From positions 186,001-250,000 of the forward strand of contig NZ_LKEU01000033.1 in assembly GCF_001766835.1 (NCBI RefSeq): a DNA stretch of 64,000 nucleotides. The letters run 5' to 3'. The translations under genes and the position numbers were made by a program. Under the pieces are notes generated by a model. It saw nothing but the letters and a program-made list of their open reading frames with translations, did no database searches and was not told the origin of the DNA. This document shows, piece by piece, positions 25,342 to 35,044 of this stretch (positions within the stretch are counted from its first letter, which is position 1; each line of letters begins with the position of its first letter). The stretch is from Acetobacterium wieringae. GTDB lineage: Bacteria; Bacillota; Clostridia; Eubacteriales; Eubacteriaceae.

Positions 25342-26001
25342 CTAATTTTTTCCCCGCCGTTTGTAATCCTCATCAATTTCAGCCTTCCAGTTGGCCGGAA
25401 TCGGGTTGCAGGCCCGCATTTCACTGACCACCTCACTGACCACCCGATAGTTCAGTTGGGTTCCCTGACTATCGGCATGATAATTAGCGGCTCGATCAGC
25501 ACCGATCCCAAACCGGGCGGCGGTTTCGATGGCATCAATATTGGCCCCCAGGAAAATAAATTCCCACTGATACTGGGTTTTCTCCAGTTCAATCAGACGC
25601 TTAATTTTTTCATAGGAATATTCCTGACTGGCGTTTTCCAGGCCATCGGTAGTGATCACAAAAATGACCTGATCGGAGCGATGCTCCGGCTGAGTATGAC
25701 GCTGGGCATTGGCAATCTTGTGAATGGTTTTTCCGATCGCATCCAACAGAGCAGTGCAACCGCCGACATAATAGTCGTTTTCAGTAATCGGGGCAACCCC
25801 ATGAATATCAATCCGGTCATGAAGCACTTCATAACCATCATCAAAAAGTATGGTCGTGACCCGGGCCTCGCCAGGCGCCTGTTGCTGTTTTTTAAGCATG
25901 GCATTATAACCGCCGATGGTGTCACTTTCCAATCCTGACATCGAGCCGCTTTTATCCAGAATAAAGACCAGTTCCGTTTTACTTGTTTGGTTTGTTTTCA
26001 T
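25342..26001 (-). CDS. VWA-domain protein (TerY-like)
   Basis: 219 residues forming a single von Willebrand A domain. The metal-ion-dependent adhesion site is complete: LDKSGSMSG near 14, the threonine in GGCTALLDAIG near 82 and TTDGLENAS near 117. No signal or membrane helix, so it is cytoplasmic. Start ATG 26001 after GGAGGATAATATC; the longer frame has no ribosome-binding site. It is similar to TerY-like and stand-alone VWA proteins in bacterial stress or ADP-ribose-linked loci, and its neighbour is a macro-domain gene on the same strand. Confidence 0.86.
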   Translation of the reverse strand: MKTNQTSKTELVFILDKSGSMSGLESDTIGGYNAMLKKQQQAPGEARVTTILFDDGYEVLHDRIDIHGVAPITENDYYVGGCTALLDAIGKTIHKIANAQRHTQPEHRSDQVIFVITTDGLENASQEYSYEKIKRLIELEKTQYQWEFIFLGANIDAIETAARFGIGADRAANYHADSQGTQLNYRVVSEVVSEMRACNPIPANWKAEIDEDYKRRGKN

Positions 26002-26077
26002 GATATTATCCTCCGTTTCTTTGATAAGTAGAGAATAACACGGTTGATCTGGCTGGTGGTCGCTTTTAAAACGACAA

Positions 26078-27112
26078 TCAGGCCCCCAGCAATGCCTGAT
26101 CAAAGGCGAAGAGGGCTTCGTTGATTTCATAGATGTTATAATTTTCGGCACTGATAAAATATTCAATGATCAGATCAAAGATATGGCTGTGGGACAGGGC
26201 ATAGCCCGCCCGCCCCAGCAGATCATGGGTCTCGTCAAGGCTTAGCTCCAGGGCAATGGCAAAGGCGATGGCAGTGGCCTTGCTGGGATTATAATCTTTC
26301 TTGCTACGGATCTTGGAAAACAGTTTCCGGTCGATATTGGCTTTTTTATAAGTCTCGACATCGGTCATGCCCTTTTCATCAATCAGCCGCAACAGCATCT
26401 CTGAAAAGGACTCATCCAATTGGCCCAGCACATCGGCCAGACTTCGTTTGACTGATACCGCCGGAGCTGGCATAAAGGGCCGGGTTTCGGCCAATTTTTC
26501 GACTTGAGCCCGCATTTGGCTGCGATTATAGCTGGGCAGCTCCGGCTCGAATTCCATATTGCGTTCATAAATCGGATGTTCATCCACATAATGATCATCA
26601 ATAAATTTTTCGATATCGGTAAATAGCTTTTCACTGAAAGCAAAGGCTTTCTTATCAAAAACCACCAGATAAATAAACATCTCATGTTCCAGCAAAAATT
26701 CTGTGATGGCCGCTACCGCAATCTTCAAGGCCTGATCCTTGGGATAGCCATAGATGCCCGACGATATCAAGGGAAAAGCAATGCTCTTACAATGATGTTT
26801 CAGGGCCAACTCTAGCGAACGGGTATAGGCCCGGTGCAGCAGCCGGGCCTCGTCGGCACCACCGCCCTGCCAAACCGGCCCGACGGTATGGATGATCTTT
26901 TTTGCCGGCAACTGGTAACCGTCAGTGATCACGGCTTCGCCCACTGGGCAGCCACCAATCTGGTCACACTCGGCCTGGAGCGCCTCGGCCCCGGCAGCGG
27001 CAAAGATCGCCCCACAAACCCCGCCGCCCATTTTCAAGCCACTGTTGGCGGCATTGACGATGACGTCCACCGTCATTTTAGTAATATCGTTGCGGATGAT
27101 TTCAAATGGCAT
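26078..27112 (-). CDS. Macro-domain (ADP-ribose binding/hydrolase) protein with helical C-terminal domain
   Basis: 344 residues. The macro domain fills 1-170: DVIVNAANSGLKMGGGVCGAIF near 16, HTVGPVWQGGG near 75, and FPLISSGIYGYPKDQA near 113, all ADP-ribose-binding loops of the MacroD type. It should remove or bind ADP-ribose or O-acetyl-ADP-ribose. The C-terminal 100 residues include FSKIRSKKDYNPSKATAIAF and LSLDETHDLLGRAGYALS, a helix-turn-helix-like module seen with this domain in Firmicutes. The macro-VWA gene pair may act together. Confidence 0.86.
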   Translation of the reverse strand: MPFEIIRNDITKMTVDVIVNAANSGLKMGGGVCGAIFAAAGAEALQAECDQIGGCPVGEAVITDGYQLPAKKIIHTVGPVWQGGGADEARLLHRAYTRSLELALKHHCKSIAFPLISSGIYGYPKDQALKIAVAAITEFLLEHEMFIYLVVFDKKAFAFSEKLFTDIEKFIDDHYVDEHPIYERNMEFEPELPSYNRSQMRAQVEKLAETRPFMPAPAVSVKRSLADVLGQLDESFSEMLLRLIDEKGMTDVETYKKANIDRKLFSKIRSKKDYNPSKATAIAFAIALELSLDETHDLLGRAGYALSHSHIFDLIIEYFISAENYNIYEINEALFAFDQALLGA

Positions 27113-27294
27113 GGGTCACAATCCTCTCTGTTCCAATCCGGCTTCCTCATACTGCCTGATTCTGAACGGGCATTTTTCTCATCATACCAGTTGCGTCACC
27201 TTTTTTCAATAGTGGATCATGCTTCTCTTGAGAACAGTTCCGGCGCAGCCAGCGATTTTCTGACGCTAGCTATTTCCGAGCTCCGGCATCAGTC

Positions 27295-29664
27295 TTAATC
27301 CACCCCTTCTTCAAACATCTGGCAGGGGCTGATCTTTCTAATCTTACCGGCAACAATCAACACCGTTGCCAGCCCCAGCAGACTGATGCCAATTGCCGTA
27401 AACAGCACCAGGCCGGGGTTCACATAAAAATCGCAATTGAGAATCCCATTGGCCGAAAGCATCAGGGCCAGCAACGGATTAGTGGCAAAATAGCCAGCAA
27501 TGGCTCCGACCACCGCAGCCCCGATAATAACCGGCATCTGACTGATTAAGATCTGACCAATCAGCTGATTGGCGGTAAAACCAAGAGCCTTGGACACCCC
27601 CAGTCGGGTCCGCTCCCGCAAGATCCGCACCCGGATCACCAGAAACAGAACGAACACAATAATCACAGCAATTATCCCTAAACAACCAGTGACGATAATT
27701 TTTATCGACGCTTCAAAGGAATCCAACATCATCTCGGCGGACTCAAAATAGCTGTTGGTTTTTATTTTCTCGGATCCATATTGATTATTTATTTTGGTGA
27801 TGAATTTTTCGGTATCCTGACCCTCAGCCAGATATACCATCAGGTTTTGTTCCCGATAGGACGGCAGCAGTTTTTTCATTCCGGCGGTGGTGATGGCTGT
27901 GGCTTTTCCCAACGCATTAAACTGTTGAATGACTCCTACCACCAGGAATTCGCAGTTAATACCGTTGTAATCGATCGATACCGTATCACCCATCTGAGCA
28001 CCCAGCTTACCCAGTACAATACTGGTGATGGCAATTTCATTATCATACACCGGCATCCGCCCCTTTACACAGGTATCAACTTTCAGGCGGCTGTAATCTT
28101 CGGTGACTCGGGTCATGGCACTGCTTTCCTTATCTTTAAATTTAATCACGCCATCAAAGGAAACTAACCGGATGGTATCTTCGACCTCCGGCATTGCGGC
28201 AATTTCTGCAAAGATTGTTTTTTCATCGTCTACAGCATTCACTTCAACTTCAGCGGTTTCCAGTCCGATTAGTTTGATCATGGCGGTTTTATCGACCGAA
28301 AAATTATAGTACGACGCCAGCGCAAAGACGGTTACCAGACTCAGTAGCATGATGATCAGCCCAGTGATGAGATTCTGCCGTTTATTAAAAAGAAGTGCTT
28401 TAAAACCCATTGTGGTATTGAGGTTGAATCGGGTCGCTTCCAGAGGAATGCGATTTTTCCCAAAATGATGGGTTTCGATACCGCTGCGCAAGGCTGTTAA
28501 GGGGGTGATTTTTTTGATTTTTGCCGCACTGACATAGGAAATTCCCAATACCGCCAGCATAATCACACCGAAGCTGACCAGCACCGCCTGGGGATAAAGC
28601 CCGGTGGCCCAACGCAGCCCGATTGACGAAGACACCACATTGGTGATCACCGGCGAAATTAACAATGCGGCGCCTAGCCCCACCATAAAGCCAACAGCAG
28701 TCATCAACAGATATTCCACCAAAATCGAGTTGAGAATCTGCCGGGTTGTATAGCCCATGGCTTCCAAAGTGCCGATATTTTTAATGTTGTTTTCAATGTG
28801 AGTGGTGGTGGAAAACTTGATGACGATGGCGGCAATCGCCAGAATAATAATCGAGAAGGATACCAGCACCGCCATAATGATGTTGATAAAAATGGACACT
28901 CCCGTTTTTGTTGTTCCGTAACAAATAGAAACGTAACTGCCCGTCCCTTCTGGTAATCTGTTTTTTGTTTCTTTGACATATTCCGATTCAAAGGCTTCGG
29001 TGTTATTGATGTCAGTTGTCATTACTGCGAAGTAGCTGCATTTTGAGCCAAACTGAGGCTGCGCCAAAAACTCCTGCAACTGCTGATCACCTACATATAA
29101 TTTATACATACTGACATTGGAAGGACTGGCAAACATCAGATCTTCATAGAAACCGGCGATCTCAAGCTCAGTACTGACTTCATCCACCGTCATTTTCAGG
29201 GTATCCCCGGTTTGATAACCGTTGGCTGCTTTTAAAACATAAGGCGCAATGACCCCATTTTTCGGCATATTCTCGACCGGATCGATAATCTTCACCTGGG
29301 ATATCTTCCGCTCGGTATCGAGATTTAGAAAAACCGCCGGAATACTGTTGGCCTCTTCCCCCGTGTTGATATTTTGAAATGAGGACGATATCGACATCAT
29401 CCCCTCTTCCCTTTCACTGTAGGAATAAGACGGAATGGACTGATAAATTTCCTGAATTTCCTGATCATGAACACCATCTGTAATAAAAATCTGGTGGGCA
29501 CCATTGATTTTGGCATTTTTCTGATCGATAAAGCGATCTATATTGGCCAGCACCGATATTCCCACATAGAGAAAAATAGTAGCAATGGCAATCAAAATGA
29601 TTAGGGTGGCTGTGGCCACCTTGGCCTTTTTGATATTATTGGTTGCAATCATCAGAACGCTCAT
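27295..29664 (-). CDS. FtsX-type ABC transporter permease
   Basis: 789 residues. Membrane helices lie near 15-37, 265-290, 320-345, 365-385, 430-450, 655-680, 710-735 and 755-780: one N-terminal helix, a large external MacB-like periplasmic-type domain, two FtsX blocks. The permease starts two bases after the ATPase stop. Transporters of this architecture with a neighbouring two-component system often export or sense antimicrobial peptides or remodel the envelope. Confidence 0.88.
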   Translation of the reverse strand: MSVLMIATNNIKKAKVATATLIILIAIATIFLYVGISVLANIDRFIDQKNAKINGAHQIFITDGVHDQEIQEIYQSIPSYSYSEREEGMMSISSSFQNINTGEEANSIPAVFLNLDTERKISQVKIIDPVENMPKNGVIAPYVLKAANGYQTGDTLKMTVDEVSTELEIAGFYEDLMFASPSNVSMYKLYVGDQQLQEFLAQPQFGSKCSYFAVMTTDINNTEAFESEYVKETKNRLPEGTGSYVSICYGTTKTGVSIFINIIMAVLVSFSIIILAIAAIVIKFSTTTHIENNIKNIGTLEAMGYTTRQILNSILVEYLLMTAVGFMVGLGAALLISPVITNVVSSSIGLRWATGLYPQAVLVSFGVIMLAVLGISYVSAAKIKKITPLTALRSGIETHHFGKNRIPLEATRFNLNTTMGFKALLFNKRQNLITGLIIMLLSLVTVFALASYYNFSVDKTAMIKLIGLETAEVEVNAVDDEKTIFAEIAAMPEVEDTIRLVSFDGVIKFKDKESSAMTRVTEDYSRLKVDTCVKGRMPVYDNEIAITSIVLGKLGAQMGDTVSIDYNGINCEFLVVGVIQQFNALGKATAITTAGMKKLLPSYREQNLMVYLAEGQDTEKFITKINNQYGSEKIKTNSYFESAEMMLDSFEASIKIIVTGCLGIIAVIIVFVLFLVIRVRILRERTRLGVSKALGFTANQLIGQILISQMPVIIGAAVVGAIAGYFATNPLLALMLSANGILNCDFYVNPGLVLFTAIGISLLGLATVLIVAGKIRKISPCQMFEEGVD

Positions 29665-29665
29665 C

Positions 29666-30424
29666 TTACCAGCCCATCCTTTCCAGAAATTCCCGGAGGA
29701 TTAGATGGCGATCCGGATCATCCTTGCAATAGGTTCCCAGACTCAGCTCGTCGATGATGACCCCATCTTTTAAATACAGAATGCGGTTGGCCCGGCGGGC
29801 CGTTTTGATATCATGGGTCACCATGATAATGCTTTGACCGGCGGCATTCACCTCAGTCATCACATCCAGTACGTTGATGGCATTGGTCGAATTGAGCGCT
29901 CCGGTGGGTTCATCGGCAAAGACGATTTCCGGGGCATTGATCAGCGCCCGGACAATCGCCACCCGCTGGGCTTCGCCGCCGGAAAGCTGAGAGGGATATT
30001 TTTGATAGCTGACATCACTTAACCCCACCTGCTGGAGGAGTTCCTTAGCCCGGGCGGCGACGGCCTTTCTGTTGCGACTGACCAGCAAGCCCGAAATCAT
30101 AATATTATCGAGCACCGTCATCGTATCATTGAGATAGATCTGCTGAAACACAAAGCCGCAATGCTTTCGGCGAAATACCGCCAGCTGATCATTGGAATAG
30201 TTGGAAATCACTTCGCCCCTAAAATCGATAGTTCCCAGGGTCGGCTTGTCCATCCCCGACAGGGCATAAAGCAGGGTCGATTTTCCCGAACCCGAGCTCC
30301 CCATGATGACAGTAAAGTCACCGGCTTTGATTTCAATGTTGAGGTTCTTTAAAACGTGCTGCATGATGCTGCCGTTTGAATAGGTTTTACTGAGCATTTC
30401 TGCTTTTAAAATGGTGTTTGACAT
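29666..30424 (-). CDS. ABC transporter ATPase (LolD/MacB type)
   Basis: 252 residues. Walker A GSSGSGKSTLLYALSG near 47, Q-loop FVFQQIYLNDTM, signature LSGGEAQRVAIVRALI near 145, and Walker B IVFADEPTGALNSTNA near 165. Start ATG 30424 follows GGGAGGAAGAT; the longer frame is not supported. It powers the FtsX permease encoded directly downstream. The histidine kinase and response regulator genes lie just upstream on the same strand and probably control it. Confidence 0.92.
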   Translation of the reverse strand: MSNTILKAEMLSKTYSNGSIMQHVLKNLNIEIKAGDFTVIMGSSGSGKSTLLYALSGMDKPTLGTIDFRGEVISNYSNDQLAVFRRKHCGFVFQQIYLNDTMTVLDNIMISGLLVSRNRKAVAARAKELLQQVGLSDVSYQKYPSQLSGGEAQRVAIVRALINAPEIVFADEPTGALNSTNAINVLDVMTEVNAAGQSIIMVTHDIKTARRANRILYLKDGVIIDELSLGTYCKDDPDRHLILREFLERMGW

Positions 30425-30580
30425 ATCTTCCTCCCGATTGATTGATTGGATCTTTATCCCAAAGATAAAAGACCATGGTCGGCTTTTGCTTTCCATGGCC
30501 TAATTATATTTCATATGTTCTTAATCGGTCTTTTGCCAACTCTTATTAAATCCTTATCTATTTCTTAACTGGGAAGATTC

Positions 30581-31888
30581 TTACACCACCCTGATGTCCA
30601 GTTCCACCGTGAAGCCCTCCTCATTATAGCAGCGGATGCTACCACCCATGGCGGCCATAAACTGCCTGGCCAGATAGAGGCCCAGCCCGGATCCCGGGGT
30701 ATTTTGGATCATTTCCCCGGAACCCCGGAAGAACTTTTCACATACCAGTGGACATTCATCGGGATCGACCCCTGCCCCATAATCTTTGATCGTAACAGTT
30801 AGCTTTTTATTCGTTTTATCCAGATCAAACCAGATATCGATATCGGTATTGGCATACTTATAGGAGTTGCTGAGGACATTGTCAATCACCTGACCCAGCC
30901 GCAGCGGATCGCAAAAAATCAGGCACGGTATCAGTTCATTTTTAAACTGGATTTTTCCAAAATTATCCATTTCCTTAAACATCGAAACGATCACCGTACT
31001 GGGTTGCTCACTGACATTGACCTTTAGCATTTCCAGTTCTTCCAGGGTGGCGTGGAAGAGATTGCTGATCAGGGCATCAATGATATCTGCTTTGGCATCG
31101 ATCACAGTAATTTTTTCGATACTCTCGCTGATCGTTGTTGCCGTTGATCCCGATAAATCCCCTGCTGGCAATTGAGTCAGCTTGATCTCGAGCAGTTCGC
31201 AGATCGCTTTAATGGTGGCCACCGGGGTTTTAATATCGTGTGACAGTTCCGCCACCAGCTCTTTCTTGCTGATATTGGCCTGATATTCGCCCTGCCGGGC
31301 CTTTCTCAGCTCTTCCCGCATCAGATCAAAACTTTCAGTGAAAGCGCCAAAGTAATTGCCCCGGTCCATCGGCAGCCGAAACTCCAGATCACCGTCGGCA
31401 ATTTTTTTAGCAAACGCTTTCATCACCCCAAAGGGCTTAAGAATTGACGTATGTACCTTCCCCAAAAGCAAATAAACCATCAGCAGCACCAACCCGAAGG
31501 TAAGGGTAATCAGTACGATCAGATTTCTTTTTAAAGCCGTTTCTTCGTTGCCATCGGTCAAAAAGATGATCTTGCCCAGCATTTCTTGCTGGCCATCTGC
31601 TGCAGTTTTGGTCAAATCGATGATCGTCTGATGATTCTTAATAGCGTCAAATAAGACAGCCTGATAGGTTTCTTCCGTCACCAGGGCGATCTGGTAGGCC
31701 AGTTCCCCCTTTGTACCGGATTTTTTTGTATCGCCAGCGTGCCAGTCCTGCTCAATGGTTTTAGTGACCTGGTTAATCTCGGTAATATCCACTTGATTGA
31801 TCTGGCTGGTATTGATGGTGGTGATTGCAGCCAGATAAGCGCCAACTATTATCACCGTAAACAGAATCACCATATTTCTTATTTTCAT
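30581..31888 (-). CDS. Two-component sensor histidine kinase
   Basis: 435 residues with membrane helices at about 5-25 and 120-142 around a 95-residue external sensor region. HAMP linker near 145-195, H box AELSHDIKTPVATIKA near 213, N box IDNVLSNSYKYA near 338, and glycine box GSGLGLYLARQF near 404. It should phosphorylate the response regulator encoded upstream. Context suggests detection of envelope stress linked to the downstream ABC transporter. Confidence 0.92.
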   Translation of the reverse strand: MKIRNMVILFTVIIVGAYLAAITTINTSQINQVDITEINQVTKTIEQDWHAGDTKKSGTKGELAYQIALVTEETYQAVLFDAIKNHQTIIDLTKTAADGQQEMLGKIIFLTDGNEETALKRNLIVLITLTFGLVLLMVYLLLGKVHTSILKPFGVMKAFAKKIADGDLEFRLPMDRGNYFGAFTESFDLMREELRKARQGEYQANISKKELVAELSHDIKTPVATIKAICELLEIKLTQLPAGDLSGSTATTISESIEKITVIDAKADIIDALISNLFHATLEELEMLKVNVSEQPSTVIVSMFKEMDNFGKIQFKNELIPCLIFCDPLRLGQVIDNVLSNSYKYANTDIDIWFDLDKTNKKLTVTIKDYGAGVDPDECPLVCEKFFRGSGEMIQNTPGSGLGLYLARQFMAAMGGSIRCYNEEGFTVELDIRVV

Positions 31889-31937
31889 ACATTTCCTCGA
31901 CTGAATATTCTCTTTTATGTAAAAAGCGCAACCAGTG

Positions 31938-32660
31938 CTATTGGTTTTCCTGAGTCTCGAACATATATCCGATCCCCCAGATAGTTTTAATCAACTGCGG
32001 CTGGTTGGGATTTTCTTCAATTTTCTCGCGAATTTTGCGGATATGGACATTCAGGGTACCGTCACTGAAAAATGCATCCCCCCAAATTTTGGCAAACAAC
32101 TCATCTTTGGCGATCACCCGGTTTTTATTTTCATAAAGGTATAAAAACAGCTTGAATTCCTTGGTTTTAAAACCGACATCTTCTTCATTGCGATAGACCT
32201 TCATGGCGTCCTTATCAATTCTCAGGTTGCCGCAACGATCCGGCCCGTCTGATTGCAAGCTGAACTCATCACTGCTCCAGTTTTTTTGCCCCACCCCATC
32301 ATAGCGTTTGATGATGACCTTTACCTTGGCCAGCAAAACGCTCAGAGAATAAGGCTTTTTGATATAGTCATCCCCACCGATATTCAGGGCAATCAGAACG
32401 TCATCATCACTCTGTCGGGCGCTGATAAAAAGAATTGGCACGTCGGTATTTTTTCGAAGTGCTTTGCACAATTCAAAACCGCTGTCATTTCCCAGATTGA
32501 TATCCAGCAAAATCAGTTTAACCTGATTATTTTCCATAAACATAACGCAATCATCAGAATTCGTTACAACAGCACAGCTCAGGCCAAACATTTCAAAATA
32601 TTCACAGGTTGCTTTCGCCAGTTCCACTTCATCATCGACAATTAAACAATCCCAGTTCAC
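31938..32660 (-). CDS. OmpR/PhoB family response regulator
   Basis: About 240 residues. Receiver domain with acidic pocket VDDE, phospho-acceptor in LILLDINLG and conserved lysine in YIKKPYS. The C-terminal winged helix includes FKLFLYLYENKNRVIAKDELFAKIWG and TLNVHIRKIREKIEENP. A GTG at 32660 has GGGAG at good spacing; the ATG at 32672 has AGAGG touching it and is less likely. First gene of the HK/ABC group. Confidence 0.9.
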   Translation of the reverse strand: MNWDCLIVDDEVELAKATCEYFEMFGLSCAVVTNSDDCVMFMENNQVKLILLDINLGNDSGFELCKALRKNTDVPILFISARQSDDDVLIALNIGGDDYIKKPYSLSVLLAKVKVIIKRYDGVGQKNWSSDEFSLQSDGPDRCGNLRIDKDAMKVYRNEEDVGFKTKEFKLFLYLYENKNRVIAKDELFAKIWGDAFFSDGTLNVHIRKIREKIEENPNQPQLIKTIWGIGYMFETQENQ

Positions 32661-32674
32661 ACGTACTCCCATCC

Positions 32675-32691
32675 TCTCGACTGAGTCGAGA
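32675..32691. promoter_or_regulatory. Perfect palindrome at the 5' end of the response regulator gene
   Basis: TCTCGACT-G-AGTCGAGA, 8-bp perfect arms, ends 15 bases before the GTG start. It could be an autoregulatory operator or an mRNA hairpin; no second copy was noticed. Confidence 0.5.
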
Positions 32692-32699
32692 AAGTCATT

Positions 32700-34192
32700 C
32701 GCTTTGATTATCCGATCATTCTAAATAAATCATACCATTGTTCCGTTATAATTGCATCCCTATCAGCTTTCTTTAGAATTGAATTCTGCTAATGAAACAC
32801 TGCTTTTTTCCAAAAAATTTTTTTCGAACGGCATTGCTCCACAACATTAAATGCATTTAATATTATTCTCTGGATCTTTCTAATCTGAATAAACCCGATA
32901 TTTAACAATTTGATTTTTACGATTATTCAGGGAAATCTTATTCCCAGTACGTGTGATTTCATTCAAAAATACCCGAATTTTTATGTATTTTTCGACTTTA
33001 CTTAAATTTTCTTAAGTTATATTGCTTAAAAAGCGACATAATATCAGGGTATTTGTTGAAACTTTCCGCATTTATTGGAGGCAGTGATTACTAAATTTTA
33101 CACCATCATTCATAATTATGATTACCTATCGAGAATTTTTTTATCTCCAACAATAATTTGTTTGTTAATTGTCAGACAAAAGAAACTTAACAAAATATCA
33201 AAATTTAAACATTGTTAATTATTTATTTAACGATGTTATCGTTCGCCTTTTTAACTTTTGAATTATAAACTCGATGTCCGTAACTGTCAAATTTTTTATC
33301 AGAAATAACATCGCCGTCACCCCAAAACCATTGAAATTTTACCCCATCAGGATTTTTTTGTACTTTGGCTTAAAATTAACAATCTCACAGCAACAAAATG
33401 ACAATAACATTTCATTCAAAGTAATACAATATAAAACGTAACTATAAATAACTATATCGAATGTAGCATGAATTTGCAATTAAAATTAAAGCACTTTTTT
33501 TGTCAAATGTTTAACAAGGAATTATTTGGATTACTTAAATTCATCGATAACGATATTTTTCGCCAAAATATTGTTTGTTATGTAACAAACAGCTTTTTAT
33601 TTCCTGATCATTATCTGACAAATGGCTTTAAAATACTATTTCAACCTTTAATAATTATGGGTGTCGCTCTCTTTTCTCAGGTGAAATCTATTCCGACTAT
33701 TTAATTTAATTTTCGACCATCTTGTTTTGTGTCCGTTCGTCATCCTCCACTTTGAAGAATTTGGGATTCAAAAATGGGAAGTTTAAAAAATTTTATTAGT
33801 CCGTGTAAAAAAATTAAATTATCATTTGCAGTTCTTCGAAATCTGGAAAAATTTTCCTCTAAATTCTGGAATTCTAAAATTAGGAAAAAAAACGAGTAAA
33901 ATAACTCATTGCACTTTATTTCATTAATATCGATTTTAAAGCTTTTCTGTTTTCGTGTCTATAGCTCTTGTAAGCGCCTCGCCGATTTGAGATTCTAGCT
34001 GATCACGAAAATCACCAATCTCCAAAAATGATCGTACTCAATCTTATTTTGGCATATTTTTATTTAAAAACCCATATTTACGACCATTTTTTGAGCAATT
34101 CTAAAATCTTTCTGACGCAAAAAAGTCCTCGTATTATTTTCTTATTTTCGTACATATTATATTTTTACGATATTTTCCGTGTTATTCTTTGC
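32700..34192. other. AT-rich stretch without a confident gene
   Basis: About 1.5 kb, far richer in A and T than both sides. No frame has a ribosome-binding site with family features. The one coding-like trace is the minus-strand remnant at 33223-33369. An open frame at 33468-33704 reads like chance. The low GC and remnant suggest decayed, possibly acquired DNA in front of the formate dehydrogenase operon. Confidence 0.6.
33223..33369 (-). pseudogene. Coding-like remnant, family not recognised
   Basis: Minus strand, between stops, with TAA at 33223-33225. It reads AKVQKNPDGVKFQWFWGDGD followed by VISDKKFDSYGHRVYNSKVK and a basic tail. The residue mix and FGDGD/GHRVYN look protein-like in an otherwise featureless AT-rich stretch. 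There is no start codon and an in-frame TAA precedes it, so it is a fragment at best. Confidence 0.35.
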
Positions 34193-34221
34193 TTGACAAA
34201 GAATATGTACCCATGTATAAT
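34193..34221 (+). promoter_or_regulatory. Consensus sigma-A promoter of the formate dehydrogenase operon
   Basis: TTGACA (34193-34198), a 17-base spacer and TATAAT (34216-34221), both perfect. Predicted start point near 34228, just before the structured leader. Confidence 0.88.
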
Positions 34222-34239
34222 GTGACCAAATATTGAATT

Positions 34240-34350
34240 TACTCCAAATCAATGGAGTCTAAGGGTTTGCGTTGTTTTGCGATCTATGAACCATTGATCC
34301 GTAGGGTATTACTGGAAACGGTAATGCCTCCCATTGTGGAAAGGAGAAAC
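34240..34350 (+). promoter_or_regulatory. Candidate molybdenum-cofactor (Moco) riboswitch
   Basis: A closing stem CTCC (34242-34245) / GGAG (34343-34346), a stem TCAATGG (34249-34255) / CCATTGA (34291-34297), and a hairpin ATTAC-TGGAAACG-GTAAT near 34308-34325 with GCCTCCC and GTGGAAAGGAG on its 3' side resemble the Moco RNA motif. Genes downstream encode a molybdopterin formate dehydrogenase, an FmdE-MoeA fusion and FdhD, which fit Moco or tungsten-cofactor control. Assignment rests on recalled consensus and context, not on a covariance search. Confidence 0.65.
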
Positions 34351-34452
34351 TATAAAATAAAAGGGCAAAATATTTGTATTCTGTAACTCCTAATATTTGT
34401 ATTTTGCTGTTTTATTTGGATTGCCCGGCATGCAATCCTTTACATTAGTTTT

Positions 34453-34488
34453 AAACTCTAATCTCCACAGATTAGAGTTTATTTTTTT
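34453..34488 (+). terminator. Attenuator terminator in the formate dehydrogenase leader
   Basis: AAACTCTAATCT-CCAC-AGATTAGAGTTT followed by ATTTTTTT, 47 bases before the first gene. A second hairpin GGATTGC/GCAATCC lies at 34417-34437, and the sequence AATATTTGTATT occurs twice between 34365 and 34405. Together with the riboswitch this looks like transcription attenuation. Confidence 0.85.
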
Positions 34489-34534
34489 GAATTTTTATAA
34501 TTCATTAAACAAAAAACTTTAAGGAGGCGGTTTT

Positions 34535-35044
34535 ATGAACGCAAATGCACGTGGTTGCATGGAAAAAGATGAACGAACTCATTTAGTTACCGACATCGTT
34601 GCCAAGCACAAGAATTCAAAGGGAGCACTAATCCCGATCTTACATGAGGTCCAGGAACTATATGGCTATTTACCAGTAGAAGCCCAGGAAACCATTGCCA
34701 AAGAAATGAATGTCCCTATTTCAGAGGTGTTTGGGGTAATTTCATTTTATTCATTCTTTTCTTTGAATCCAAAGGGCAAGCACAAGATTTCCATCTGTAT
34801 GGGAACAGCCTGTTACGTCAAAGGTTCTGGTCCGATTTTGGACAAGTTAAAAGAAACTCTGGCAATTGGGGTCGGTGAAACAACCGAGGATGGTGAATTT
34901 ACCCTTGAAGACTGTCGCTGTTTGGGAGCCTGTGGCTTAGCACCAGTTTTGACCATTAATGGAAAAGTTTTTGGTCGTCTGACTAAAGACGATATCCCCG
35001 AAATTATTGAAGGCTGTAAAACTGAAGGAGGAAGTGTCCTATGA
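34535..35044 (+). CDS. HydC/NuoE-like [2Fe-2S] subunit
   Basis: 169 residues of thioredoxin-like [2Fe-2S] ferredoxin. Helical N terminus with IPILHEVQELYGYLP, then cluster ligands in CMGTACYVKG and CRCLGACGLAP. It matches the small subunit of complex I and of trimeric or tetrameric bifurcating hydrogenases (HydC) and formate dehydrogenases. ATG 34535 after AAGGAGGCGG. Its stop overlaps the next start (ATGA at 35041-35044). It should relay electrons near the flavin subunit. Confidence 0.9.
   Translation: MNANARGCMEKDERTHLVTDIVAKHKNSKGALIPILHEVQELYGYLPVEAQETIAKEMNVPISEVFGVISFYSFFSLNPKGKHKISICMGTACYVKGSGPILDKLKETLAIGVGETTEDGEFTLEDCRCLGACGLAPVLTINGKVFGRLTKDDIPEIIEGCKTEGGSVL

Noticed and set aside
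33468..33704. Open frame of 78 residues in the AT-rich stretch
   Set aside because: No ribosome-binding site, biased to residues expected by chance in AT-rich DNA, and no family pattern.
34028..34225. Open frame of 65 hydrophobic residues just before the formate dehydrogenase operon
   Set aside because: It runs through the consensus promoter and lacks a ribosome-binding site.
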